NCBI GenBank assembly: GCA_025093985.1
Contig: JACAAK010000004.1
Location: 4,030,001 to 4,094,000 of the forward strand
Reading direction: 5' to 3'
Length of the DNA stretch: 64,000 bases
DNA from: Calvatia gigantea
Taxonomy: Eukaryota; Basidiomycota; Agaricomycetes; Agaricales; Lycoperdaceae
Below the pieces are notes generated by a model. That model searched no databases. It was not told the origin of the DNA and was given only the letters and a program-made list of their open reading frames with translations. A program made the position numbers and the translations under genes. Positions 43,351-53,626 of the stretch are shown here, piece by piece. Numbering within the stretch: position 1 is the first letter of the stretch; each line of letters opens with the position of its first letter.

Positions 43351-46300
43351 ATGCCTGAATACGTCTATGCCTTGCATGACTTCATACCGGAAAATGAGGA
43401 CGAAGTCTCCTTTCGCGCTGGAGAGCGTATCGAAGTTGTCGAGAGGGATGACCTCTATGGAGATGGCTGGTGGCAGGTATGTAGCCCCGCTAGTTTTGAT
43501 ACTCTAGCCTTTCTCTTACTCTTGGATAAACTCGAAACTTATGGTTTCTATTTACATAGGGCCGGAATCTAGCAGGGAAAAGTTGGCTTGTTCCCTGTCA
43601 GCTACACTACCCCCGCCGCACCTCTCGCAGTTCCCTCCAACTCTTCTTCCTGAGAACGATGATGATGATACTGGCCTACCAGCAAACCAACCTACCGACC
43701 TCGGTCCGAAAACTGTCTTGAACACTCTACCCGAAGAATCAGGAGTCCGGCAGTCCAAGACCGGATGCCAACCACGGCATCATAGCACCCATACCCAAAG
43801 CCGCACCTGCCAAATTTCTGAATGGAAACCACCACGATTTCGAGAGGACCTCTAATGATGATGATGACGAGGTGGTGGAGGACGAGCAGCGGCTCCAGGA
43901 AGGAGCCGAACATCCACGGGCGCGAGAACCACCAGCAGGCGACCAAGTTATGAAAGCCACACTTACCGATGTTCAAAAAGCCATTGAACAACTCGGCCGC
44001 AGGAATCTAGGAGGAGGTGCTGGTGGTGGTGCTGGAAGTGACCTCGACGATGGGAACCGCAGTTTCAGTTTCGCTAGTACGGGGGGTGATAGGGATGATA
44101 CGGACACTGATTTTGATTTAAGTGATATAGATGCGGGTGAGAATGGGGATGATGACGTGGAAGGGTGGCATAAAGGGGCGAGGATGAAGTTGGCGGAAAA
44201 GGCGAGGCGAGCGATTGAAGAGGCGGAGAAGTTGGAAGCTATGATGGGTGGGGGTGCTAACAACGGTGGTGGTGGTGGTGGTATCGCTTCCGATACGCAA
44301 CGTGCTGTTGCTCCACCTATCGAAGTTGAGATGAGTGATGAAAGTGAAGATGAAGATGAACGGGAAGGGTTTACGAGTCGAAGTGCTGCCTTCCAGGGTA
44401 TACCTGAAGAACCCGAAGAAGATGAAACGGACGGAGATGTACCCTCGAGCCAAGGGAGGGAGGTTGCTACCACATCTGGGGTGGGTTCCTCTAATGAAGA
44501 TACTGCTGTATCCCTCGTGCTTCCGGATAAGGATGAAACGCAGGTGGACACTGCAACGGCTACCCGTTCAACTTTCCGTATTTCCTCTCCGCCGATCGAT
44601 CTCGCTGCGATTCCAGCTGTTACTGCCGCTGCTGAACGGGAACGGATTCCAGACTCGGAAGCACAATCTCGCTCCTCCACTTCATCATCACGACCACTAC
44701 AACGCCCACCAAGCGCTAATAGGAATCATCAAGATCACATCAAACCAGCAAGTCCAAGCCCTGTACCCTTCCCCTCGCCTGCCCCCAGCCCTGAAAACAC
44801 GCAGATCCAACGCGCTGGCACTCCACAGGAACAACAACAACGATCGTTTGAGTCTACACCGACGATTCCGACTATCCCCACCAACTTTTTCAAATCCGTT
44901 TCCAATCCGCCTCCTCACTCTCCAACCACGGGTACCGCAGTTTCATTCATCTCTCAACCGGCGCAAGCGCAGCCGAGAGCTATGTCCCCCCCATTCATCA
45001 ACACGAGTTCAACTCAATCGAAACATGCAAGTGGGACGTCGGCGGGTTCAAGGAATTCTGGTATGGCTGCGATTCCGCCTGCTTCGCCTGAGCCTACGTC
45101 GCCGTTACCGCCTATCCCTGCTGCGCCCCTGACCCCTGCACCTGTTCCGATGCAAGCTGTGAATTCGACAATGACGACTTCGACCACGATTAGACCTGCA
45201 GCGTCTCCTCCTCCTATTACTACCTCCTCTCATCACCATGTCCCTCCGCCAGTCATTCGTACCAATAGTTGAAGAAAAGAAAAAAGAAAAACACCCGTCA
45301 GAATTGGACCCTTGAGGAAGTCATCGACTGGCTCAAGTCAAAAGGGTTCGACCAAGACGTCTGTGACAAATTCACCGAGCAAGAGATTACAGGGCGATGT
45401 CCTTCCTCGAGCTCGATGTCAACTTACTCAAAAGTGAGATTGGGATTATGGCGTTTGGGAAACGAGTGAGGATATCGAATGCGATAACTGATTTGAGGAG
45501 ACCGCCGTCGATTACGTATTCGGATCATCAGTCGGGAGCGGGAGCGGTGAGCGGTGACTACCCCAACCCCGGTCAGCGAGTCCTGTGATTGGAAGTGGTG
45601 GGCATTATACGCCGTTGTCGCCGAATTCGCAGATACATTCGAGGACGCAGAGTCAGAGTCATTCGTTTGCGGGGTCTATTCCGCATGGACAGGGATTGGG
45701 ACATGCGTATTCGCAGAGCATTCAGAGTTCGTTGGGGAGTCCGCTTGGGTTTACGGGTGCTGGAGGTGGGTTGAATGGGTTTAATTATGCTGGTGGTAGT
45801 GGTGCTGTTACTCCCGCTGGTGTGAATGGGAATGGGGCGGTACAGGTGGGGAATGTTTCGCAACCTGGACCGTTGGTGGAGGAGACACCGTCACCTGTGG
45901 GTGGGGAGTATGTCAATGTTCCTCAGGCTGATGGGGTTGGCTTGGGAGGTCCGGATGGGCGTGGGCTCTTGGTGCGTTTGGGTTTTTATTGTCTTATCTC
46001 TCAGCTGGTCCTGATGTGTGTTTGATTAGAAACCTCGTCCTGCCCAATTGTCATTGTCGCCTTCAGATGGAGCGTTGAAAGCTCACGCAACAGAGGTGAA
46101 GCCCAAACTTGCCCCCGCGGAGTCGGAAGAACGGGGCCACATGAGCGACGGGGATGTTGTGCCTGCCTCCTCTAGGATGCGCAGGAGGTTATTCGGCAGA
46201 TCTCATGATTCCGCGAGTTCTTCTCGTCGTCAGTCGAAGGATATGTCCCCTATGGCGTCACCTACTATCCTCCCCGACCATAAAGATAAAGAAAAAGAGA

Positions 46301-48046
46301 AGGAGAAGGATAAAGAGAGAGAAGGGAGCGTGTCGTCTGGGAGACATGGGAAGGGGAAGAGGAGTATGGATGGAGGGAAGAGTGGCGACAGGTTGAGTAT
46401 CTTTGGAGGGACGTTTGGTGGGTCGTTGAGTAAAGCGCGGAAACCACCTCCCAGGTACGTTGTTTCGATTTCAGGAGTGACCCCCTAGTATGCTCACGTT
46501 TGATGTTAGCGCGGACGACATTCACACCGAAAAGACATCAATGTTCAGTCTCCCTCGTCTCCACTCTGGAAGTGTTCGCAAATCGTCGTCGACTCATCGA
46601 TCATCTACACCTACTAGTCCTCCAGCGAAGGCCCAGAAAGACTTTGGAGAGCTCTCACCAAAGGCTTTAAAGGAGCGGGAAAGCCGAGACTCGACTGTGT
46701 TGCGAAAACGCACGGTATCTTCAGGTTCAAATACTAATGGTACTGCTACTGGCGCGGCTAGTGATTCCGCTGGTTCGGGTCTCGTGAAGCCCGGTCAGAG
46801 TATTCTGGAGCAAATTCGGTGAACCAGACCATGTAGGGATGGATGAGGAAGAAGGGTGATAGGTACAATTCGTGGAAGAACCGGTACTTTGTGCTTAAGG
46901 GTCCACACTATGTATTGCCTTGAAGGAGCGACTAGCAAAGCGGTAAGTGCTAATTCTGGGTTCCTATGAGGATCATGGCTTGCTGATAATGGGATACAGG
47001 AGACCAAGATTCAAGGGCTATGTCCACATCGTTGGATACAAGGTTTCCTGTGGACGAAAACCTGGATCCTGGACGATATGGATTCCGAATCGACCACGAC
47101 AGTGACAAGACGCATTATTTCAGTTCAGGATGAGAAGGCTGTTGTTCGAGATTGGATGAAAGCGATTATGAAGGCAACGATTGATCGGGATTATACGAGT
47201 GCGTACCCCCTATTCATAAAACTTACCACTATTGATCCCGAACTTTATGAACAGAACCTGTGGTGTCCTCGTGCAATATACCCACAATACCTCTCACCGT
47301 CGCACAGGCTATGAACCCGGCGCCGCGCCCACCTTCCCCAACCGCCCGGGCTGCAACGCAGAAGGCGCTCCGGCGAGGAGACCCCAACCAACTGTCAACC
47401 CGTGACGCGCAGATCCTGATGGGACTCTCGGATGGTAAGAACCAACCTCATTGCACTCCTCTCCCGCTAACCATTATTATACTGGTGCAGGTTCCCCTAA
47501 TGATCACGAACCGTATCAACAAGACCCCAGCTTTCCGGCCACGTCTGTCGCCAACAAGTTGAACGCGCTGAATGCTGGCCCGCCGCCTCCAAGGCCTTCG
47601 AGGGATGTGAAACGCAGTGCGTCAATACGCTTCGTCCGTCCTATTGGGAAGCAACAACGAGGATGCCCTGATTGACTGGGCTAACTCCCATCTACCGCCT
47701 GATCTGCACGTCCTCGACTCTGCAGGCCCATTGTTCTCTGGCCTCGCGTTGCTCCGACTCGCAGAATCGATTAAGGGCAAACCGTCTTCACCGCCCGTTC
47801 CGGATTCCGCGTTCCCCGTGGATGCGAACGATGATAAGCTCGATGGATTGTTCAGGCTGTTCGACTTCTTGTTGGACAATGACGTCAAGATGGGAAGTGT
47901 GAGCATCAACGACAGTAAGGCAGAACAAGAGGGATAAAGTGGTGCAGTTGCTGAAAGCATTGAAGGCTTGGGAGGATAAGAGACGTGCGATTCTGCAGAG
48001 TATTGGGAAAGGCGCCGTGCAGGCGGGTGGATTCGTTGCATTTTAG
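43351..48046 (+). CDS. BOI1/BOI2-like polarity scaffold (SH3-SAM-PH), many frame breaks
   Basis: Scaffold of the yeast Boi1/Boi2 type, acting at polarised growth and exocytosis sites through Cdc42/Bem1-linked interactions and a lipid-binding PH domain. Domains in order: SH3 at 43351-43620 (YALHDF..ENEDEVSF, GDGWW), a Ser/Pro-rich linker (long open frame 43872-45272, with an early KATLTDVQKAIEQLG segment), SAM at about 45300-45500 (EEVIDWLKSKGFDQDVCDKF), a second low-complexity linker, PH at about 46815-47215 (SWKNRYFVLKG, FRIDHDSDKTHYF), and a C-terminal helical domain at about 47640-48046 (NNEDALIDWANSHLPPDL, ALKAWEDKRRAILQ). About 16 single-base surpluses break the frame, six of them in the PH domain, although the encoded domains remain conserved. 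No single ORF exceeds 466 aa. The linker includes GGT and GAT microsatellites. Domain identity is clear; the exact exon chain is not. Confidence 0.75.
44264..44282 (+). repeat. GGT microsatellite in BOI linker
   Basis: A (GGT)n-like run encodes a poly-glycine stretch in the linker between the SH3 and SAM domains. A GATGAT run (43657-43671 and 43855-43870) encodes Asp runs nearby. Such in-frame repeats are common in disordered linkers. Confidence 0.6.
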
Positions 48047-48943
48047 AAAGCCATGATTTAATTGTGATTTCTTTGCCGTTTGACTTATTGCTTTTCGCCT
48101 CTTGTTCCCGGTTCCGAAGACACTCTTGATTACTGACGCTCCTTGCTCTTGCTTCTTTTGTATTTCCTTCCACTCCTTTCCTTTCTTTCTATCTTTTATG
48201 TATTTCCTATTTGTTGACGCATATTTTTGGTAGCAAAATTTGAATATGCAAATACAGCTCCCAATTGGTACCCCCCACCAATTTATGAGTTTCTCAGAAG
48301 TTGTGAAACATCATTTTGTCCACAATCCCACTGTTTCTCGTCTTGTGTGACCGCATCCGTATTGGCTCCCCAAAAGGAACAAGATACATCTGACTCACCA
48401 ACCATACCCACACCCGGACTTGAATTGACAGTCGATGTGAAGGAGAAGTAGGGAGCAAGGGGGGCGCTGAGAGGAAGGAAGAAGTTGAGGGTCAAGTGCG
48501 TTGCGAGTGGCATGGTATGCTAAAAAATTACTTTCGTTGCGAAATTTGAAAATGCGAATACGTTGGGAGGTCGCTTGCACTGCTGGCGGAGAAAAGCGCA
48601 TCCCATATGACAGTACTCCGAACCCATGAGCCCACAAAGAATGGGCCCGTATAAATTGGAAGGCGGAAATGCAAGTTCTGATTTCTTGATATCGATAGCT
48701 GGGTGGGCGCAACGTAAGGGACTGAACGAACATTTCGACCGAGTTCAGTCAGAAGTCAGACCCTCTCCTCGATACCTTCAGAGTGCGTCAATCGTCCATA
48801 AAATTCCAAAAATCAATAAATGAACCGTCGCACAATGTGACTACAGAGAGTACCAAAAGCATCATCCGCGACTCAACCAACAACAATAGGTTAGAAACTA
48901 GCTATGTCAGAGGTTAGATAATTTGACAAAATAGGTGCATTCG
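48047..48943. other. BOI 3' flank and duplicated 3' flank of FunK1-1
   Basis: From about 48490 on, the DNA is repeated at about 53180-53626 next to FunK1-2, with about 90% identity by eye. Shared text includes GCAAGTTCTGATTTCTTGAT and CAGTCAGAAGTCAGACCC. No gene is conserved in the two copies, so this is the 3' part of the tandem unit. Confidence 0.55.
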
Positions 48944-51732
48944 TCAGGATTGCATCTGCCTACGCGCCAACTCAAGCATTGGCTTTGGCTTCTTCACCTG
49001 TGGCCGCTCATCATTCCCCTGAACCCCCGTCTGCTCTTCGTTGCCATTAGACTCGTCATGGCTCGACGCGGAGTGTGGGCGCTTTTGCGGAGCTTGCTCG
49101 GCTGTGCTATCGGCTTTGGGGGTCTGAGTATCGAAATCATAAGGGATTGCTTTGGCCCGGAGGACCAAATTGCCTATGCTTTCACAGACCTTCCTATAAA
49201 TTTCGGAATATGTGCGGGTCTCCAGCATTACCTTATCTCCGGAGTATTTTTCGCTTACGTAGGAGAAGTAGAGCGCGGCACGGATGTTGTCTAGGCCTCT
49301 CACAAGGGGAGAGAGTTCCTTGGGGATTATAGACGCAAGGGTATTTGCAAATGTTTTCTTGGTAAAGAGTTTCCTCCTGTCCCGGGTGGGGGTTTCATCG
49401 TACGTGAAGACAACGCGGGCAACCTCGAGGGCCCCCTCGTAGCTGACGCGACAGAGCAAAATCCACAGAATGATCCACCAGAGTGACTCGAGGTCGTGCT
49501 GGAATCTGAATTTCGGTGGTGGTGGCTCGTCTGAGTCGTCGAATACTATCGTCGGCACTGCAAGCCCAACCCCATGGACAAATGGGTTACCCTCCTCTCC
49601 GGGCCCGGATGGCTCAGAGACCGGAGCAACATAGAACCGTTCTGATGCGTGGATCTCGAGCGGCATGAAATAAGGTGTGCCCTTGGACATGCATTAGAAT
49701 CAACTATGCGGAATATACAAAACATACCGTTTTCGGGTCGGCACTACAGCTCATGTCGTCAAACTCCTTGGCATACTCCAAATCACTCAACTTCCCTCTC
49801 GTCAGGTTCCCGTCCCCGAGAACAATAATGTTGCCCGTACTGACATCACGATGTGTCCAGCTAGCAAGATACATAAGAACAAGCGCTTCAGGTAGATCAG
49901 CACTGCAGTGTACACAGTAGGCGACAAGCAAACACACCTATACACGCATCCATGATGGCATTAAAAGAAGTTGTAAGATCCTTGGCGTGGTGAAGGGGAT
50001 AGCCAACGTCGTTGTAGATCAGGCGATGCTGTTGTTTTACTTTGTACGTGCGAGGGATGACGGTTGTCCCCGTCGTTTCTGAGATGGCGGGGCGAAGGCT
50101 GGATGGCAGACCCGAGTGATCCTTGTCCTGAGTCGACCCTCCGACTATGTTCTTTGAGCCTGCAAGCGCCGGTAATACAGAAGCAAGGATGGATGGCTTC
50201 GGCTTCGCTGCTTCTATGCGGGCTTTCGTCGTCGCGATTTTCATGGAGTGACTGATCACCATAAAATAGTCCTTGTAGGTACGCGCACGAAACACCTCAT
50301 CGAGATGCCCCCGAAGATATTTAGATGCCCATTGATAATTCTCTCCCTCTACACTTTCTAGCCGCGAAAAGATGGCAGCCTGGATCTCTTCTTCTGTCCG
50401 CGAGCCCTCGTCAAGCCATCCGTCCTTGAGCGCAACAGGACGGCCCTTCTCCCGGTTGAGTTTGCCTTTGCGATAACCTTCGACTTCAATAGCCTCCCAA
50501 ACCCGTGTCTTTCTCCCTGTGAATGCACAGTACACGAGGTGTAAACAGCAGTTTCTTGGTCCTGAAGTATCGTGGTGTCTCCTTGGTTCCCATCTGATAG
50601 ACGTAGCAAATATTGTCGTCATGTGATACTCGACGCACAGTGGGGTCATATCCAATCTCTTCCGGCGTTGCGTAAAGGAGGGACTGGAATACCTGGATGA
50701 ATTTCTTGATATCCTATCGCAAAGTGTGAGATGTGGGCGACACAGCGATCATGGAGCTCACCCTTGTAAAATCAAAACTCTCCGATTTCACAGAATGGGA
50801 GCGGCAAAAGTACCAGACGGACATCCGGGTGTCCTCGATCGTGATCTGGGAGGCTTTTCAGAGAGACATGACAAAAGAACAGTGGAACAGGAACCTACGC
50901 CATATATCCAGGTTCGCCGGGGATCGTCGTTCAGAATATGGCTGGCAGCCGACACCAGCTTTTCACGGTTCTTTGAAGCCGATTAGCTCACGAATGCAGT
51001 AGATGATATGCCAAGAACTCACGTCGGCCACATCAGCAGCTTTAGCGGCCTTCTTGAATTCGGCAATGGCAGCAGTATCAGACAAGATGACATCTTTTGA
51101 ACCCGGGTTGCTTGTGATGCAGGCGTCCACCCGGAAATTCGTTCCCACAATCTCTGACTTCATTGTTGCCGACGGACAGTCCCTGTAGGAGTAACAACAT
51201 TTGCGTTGACCGTCCTTATCAGAACACCGGACGCTCTTCAGAAAATTCACGATCCCCTGCAGGTGCTTGAACACCGCGACTTCATGCGATTTGGACTTTG
51301 CTGGACTCGGCACAAATTTAGTCCAAGTCAAAACCTTTTCGCCGCCATCGTCAACTTCCTTCAACAGTGGGTTGGTACGCCGGTTGTTGTATGCCTGAAA
51401 TGCCCTGTTGATGGACTCCTGGGTCGGGACAAACGGTGCGTAGTGGTCCAAGAAGGCGTCGAGAGGGCATTCGAGAATCTCAGAAACCATTTCCTGCGCA
51501 ACAGCCCCTCGCAGATCAGTCTGGTTGTGATTTCCACCCGCTCCTCGTGCGCTTCGTGGCGACCTATAATCGTGTGATAGGTCACGTGATCACAAAACAA
51601 ATCTCAACCACCTCACGTTTTCAGGGACGGGCCAGTTTGGACAGCCCTAAAACAGAGAAATCAGTGGGTCGACGGACGTTGAAATGAGCCAACGAACGCT
51701 TCCGTCGCTTTTTCTTTAGCAAGGTGGGACAT
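48944..51732 (-). CDS. FunK1-1: fungal-type protein kinase
   Basis: Fungal-specific protein kinase-like gene (FunK1 family), strongly expanded in mushrooms; substrates unknown. The start is ATG 51732 (MSHLAKEKATEAF), 38 bases after a TTAAATAG box. Predicted exons include 51563-51023, 50970-50899, 50845-50762, 50713-49938, 49885-49728 and 49681-48944; the first two short exons (51732 to about 51610) are uncertain. The N-terminal part has MVSEILECPLDAFLDHYAPFV. NREKLVSAASHILNDDPRRTW is family-typical. The kinase core includes ALKDGWLDEGSR, the catalytic loop WTHRDVSTGN, SDLEYAKEFDD in place of DFG, GTPYFMPLEIHA and FRFQHDLESLWWI. The C-terminus is charged with KKPKP (possible NLS). One frame break occurs at about 50521-50524 (extra base in ATTC where FunK1-2 has ATC). 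Confidence 0.8.
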
Positions 51733-51769
51733 GAGGAATTTCTTGTCGACGATAGCACCGATTATCCTG

Positions 51770-51778
51770 CTATTTAAC
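51770..51778 (-). promoter_or_regulatory. Conserved TATA-like box of the FunK1 units
   Basis: GTTAAATAG on the minus strand, 38 bases upstream of the FunK1-1 start codon. The same motif is kept at the same distance in unit 2 (about 56453-56461) and unit 3 (about 60927-60935), while the surrounding DNA has diverged. A core promoter element is the simplest reading. Confidence 0.5.
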
Positions 51779-51779
51779 T

Positions 51780-53180
51780 GGCAAACCCCCAACCCTCAAA
51801 AGATAATCGATATCCTCGAATTCCCCATTCGGACCCTCATTGTTTTCCAGAATGAGGTCCGCTTGTGCATCAGAAAACACACTAGTTAGTGAGTGAATGA
51901 ATGGCGTTATTCCCATTAAGGTTAGCGAGGTGAACGATCGATGTGATGCATACTACTTCCCTTTCATTTGCGTCAGCTAGATGTGGCGCCCCAGAAAGAC
52001 CCCGAAGCAGCTGGACACCCTGCGAATACGACTCACTGGGCTAACATCCAAGTGGGCGATTAAGTTTACTAGGAGATCACGCCAGATAAACACGGTTAAT
52101 GCCGGGAACCCTTGAAGGTAATTATCTTAACAGCCCGCAATGTACCAGAATTCGCTCAAAGCTGTTGTCGCCCAAAGCGTGCCCTGAACTAGACATCAGC
52201 AGACCGCGAAACAAGAGCAATCGCCACAAATCGTCACATTGCAAAGTTGTTTGTTGGTCAGGCTGGCTATCAAACGTTGCAAACCCAGAACATTCCAGCG
52301 GAACAATATCTTCCAAATCTGATACTTGCACTGCGGAATTCAAGAAGCAAAACAAAGAGTGTAGCGAATCGATCCTTGATAAAGCACGCCAATGCCACGG
52401 ATTCATGTGGATACTTCCCCTTAGGTGTTATCACATTTGTTTTAATCATGATCTTCCCGCCACTCTCTCACGATCACCTCATGGCACGGGGAGAGCGTTT
52501 CGATAAATGTTACTTTCGTTGTAACCCACAACTCCGGCAGGTTCCTTACATAGACAAATCCAGTCGTCAGAGTCGCCACTGGTTTGGCAGTTGGGACACT
52601 CATCAATACACAAATCATCTTGAACGCCACCAGGAAGCTCACTTGGGTCAAGTTCCAACACGCAACACGCTGCTTGCATATGTGCGAGGATCTGGCAGGG
52701 TCTTCTGGTTCTGTGGAGGGGTCCGTGCCGATAATGCAGCCACCTGATCGCAAGTTTGTGGGATGAATCGGAGGATAAAATAGGGATTGGTTAGGAGATT
52801 TGTCTAATGGCTTCATCTAGTTGTTCACCACAATCACAGCGCATGCTCCCAACAGTTTCCCCTGTGAAACACTCGGAGTGGATGCGGATTAAAGGAGCCG
52901 GAACAGAAGAACTCTTAATTTGAGAGGAGGTAGGGGTAGGAGATGAATCGATGACGGATCAGATGCTCAATGTCATGCCGGCATTAATTGCCCAATATAC
53001 CTAAGGTACCTAGGGTAATTCGGTTCATTTCTGTCTCATTCTCACTCCAGACGGCATCGAGTGAGCATGAACGAATGGGAGGCGCAAGGGTAGAATTTTT
53101 GGAGAATTGAGCGGGATTGGTGACGATCGCCAGATGCTCCTTGTCGCAAGCAAGGGGGGGCTGAGAAGGAGGAAGAAATT
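51780..53180. other. FunK1-1 to FunK1-2 spacer
   Basis: The 5' flank of the unit (51780-52760) is partly conserved with 56460-57480 and, for shorter stretches, 61000-61400. It holds the Cys-rich relic described separately. Around 52820-53050 nothing is recognised. Confidence 0.4.
52122..52700 (-). pseudogene. Cys-rich small-protein relic between FunK1 units
   Basis: Two minus-strand open segments are conserved at the protein level with the spacer of the next unit (about 56950-57420). The first is DLCIDECPNCQTS, then WICLCKEPAGVVGY (about 52680-52520). The second is SLHSLFCFLNSAVQVSDLE (about 52370). The corresponding second copy has CIDECPNCPN, KEPAGVVG and SLHSLFCFLDSAAQV but also stop codons. 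The C-x3-C-x2-C...C-x-C spacing recalls small secreted cysteine-rich (CFEM-like) proteins. No signal peptide or intact gene could be assembled, so I call it a relic. Confidence 0.35.
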
Positions 53181-53626
53181 GGGTCGGGAGTGGCATTGTG
53201 TTCTACAAGATTATTTTCATTGCGAAACCTGAAAGTGCAGATATATTGAAAGGTCACTTGCGCCGCTGGCGGAGAAAAGTGCACCCCATATGATACTCCT
53301 CCTAACTCATGAACCCACAAAGAACGGGGCCGTATAAATTGAGAGGTGGAAATGCAAGTTCTGATTTCTTGATATCAATAGCTGGGGGCGCGACATAGGG
53401 ACTGAATGACGGTTCGACCGAGTTCAGTCAGAAGTCAGACCCTCTCCTCGATACCTTCAGAGTGCGTCAATCGTCCATAAAATTCTAAAAAAACAAGAAA
53501 TGAACCGGTCGCACAATGTGACTACAGGGAAGCATCAAAAGAACCATCCGCGACTCAACTATAGAAAAATAGGTTCCAAACTAGCTATGTCAGAGGTTAG
53601 ATATTTTGACAAAATAGGTGCATTAG
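53180..53626. repeat. 3' flank of the FunK1 tandem unit, second copy
   Basis: Near-repeat of about 48490-48943, at an offset of about 4.68 kb. It ends where the FunK1-2 coding end begins. A third copy before FunK1-3 (57500-58000) is not recognisable beyond short words. Confidence 0.6.

Noticed and set aside
43973..44680. 235-codon minus-strand ORF rich in Ser/Pro/Ala
   Set aside because: Antisense shadow of the low-complexity BOI linker. Codon-biased repeats leave the opposite strand open, and there is no start context or family signal.
50726..51188. Plus-strand ORFs of 60-90 codons (also 55313-55871) that are identical in the two units
   Set aside because: They are antisense to conserved FunK1 exons (SAASHILNDDPRRTW, TIEDTRMSVWYF). 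Their identity reflects the identical DNA tract, not coding selection on the plus strand.
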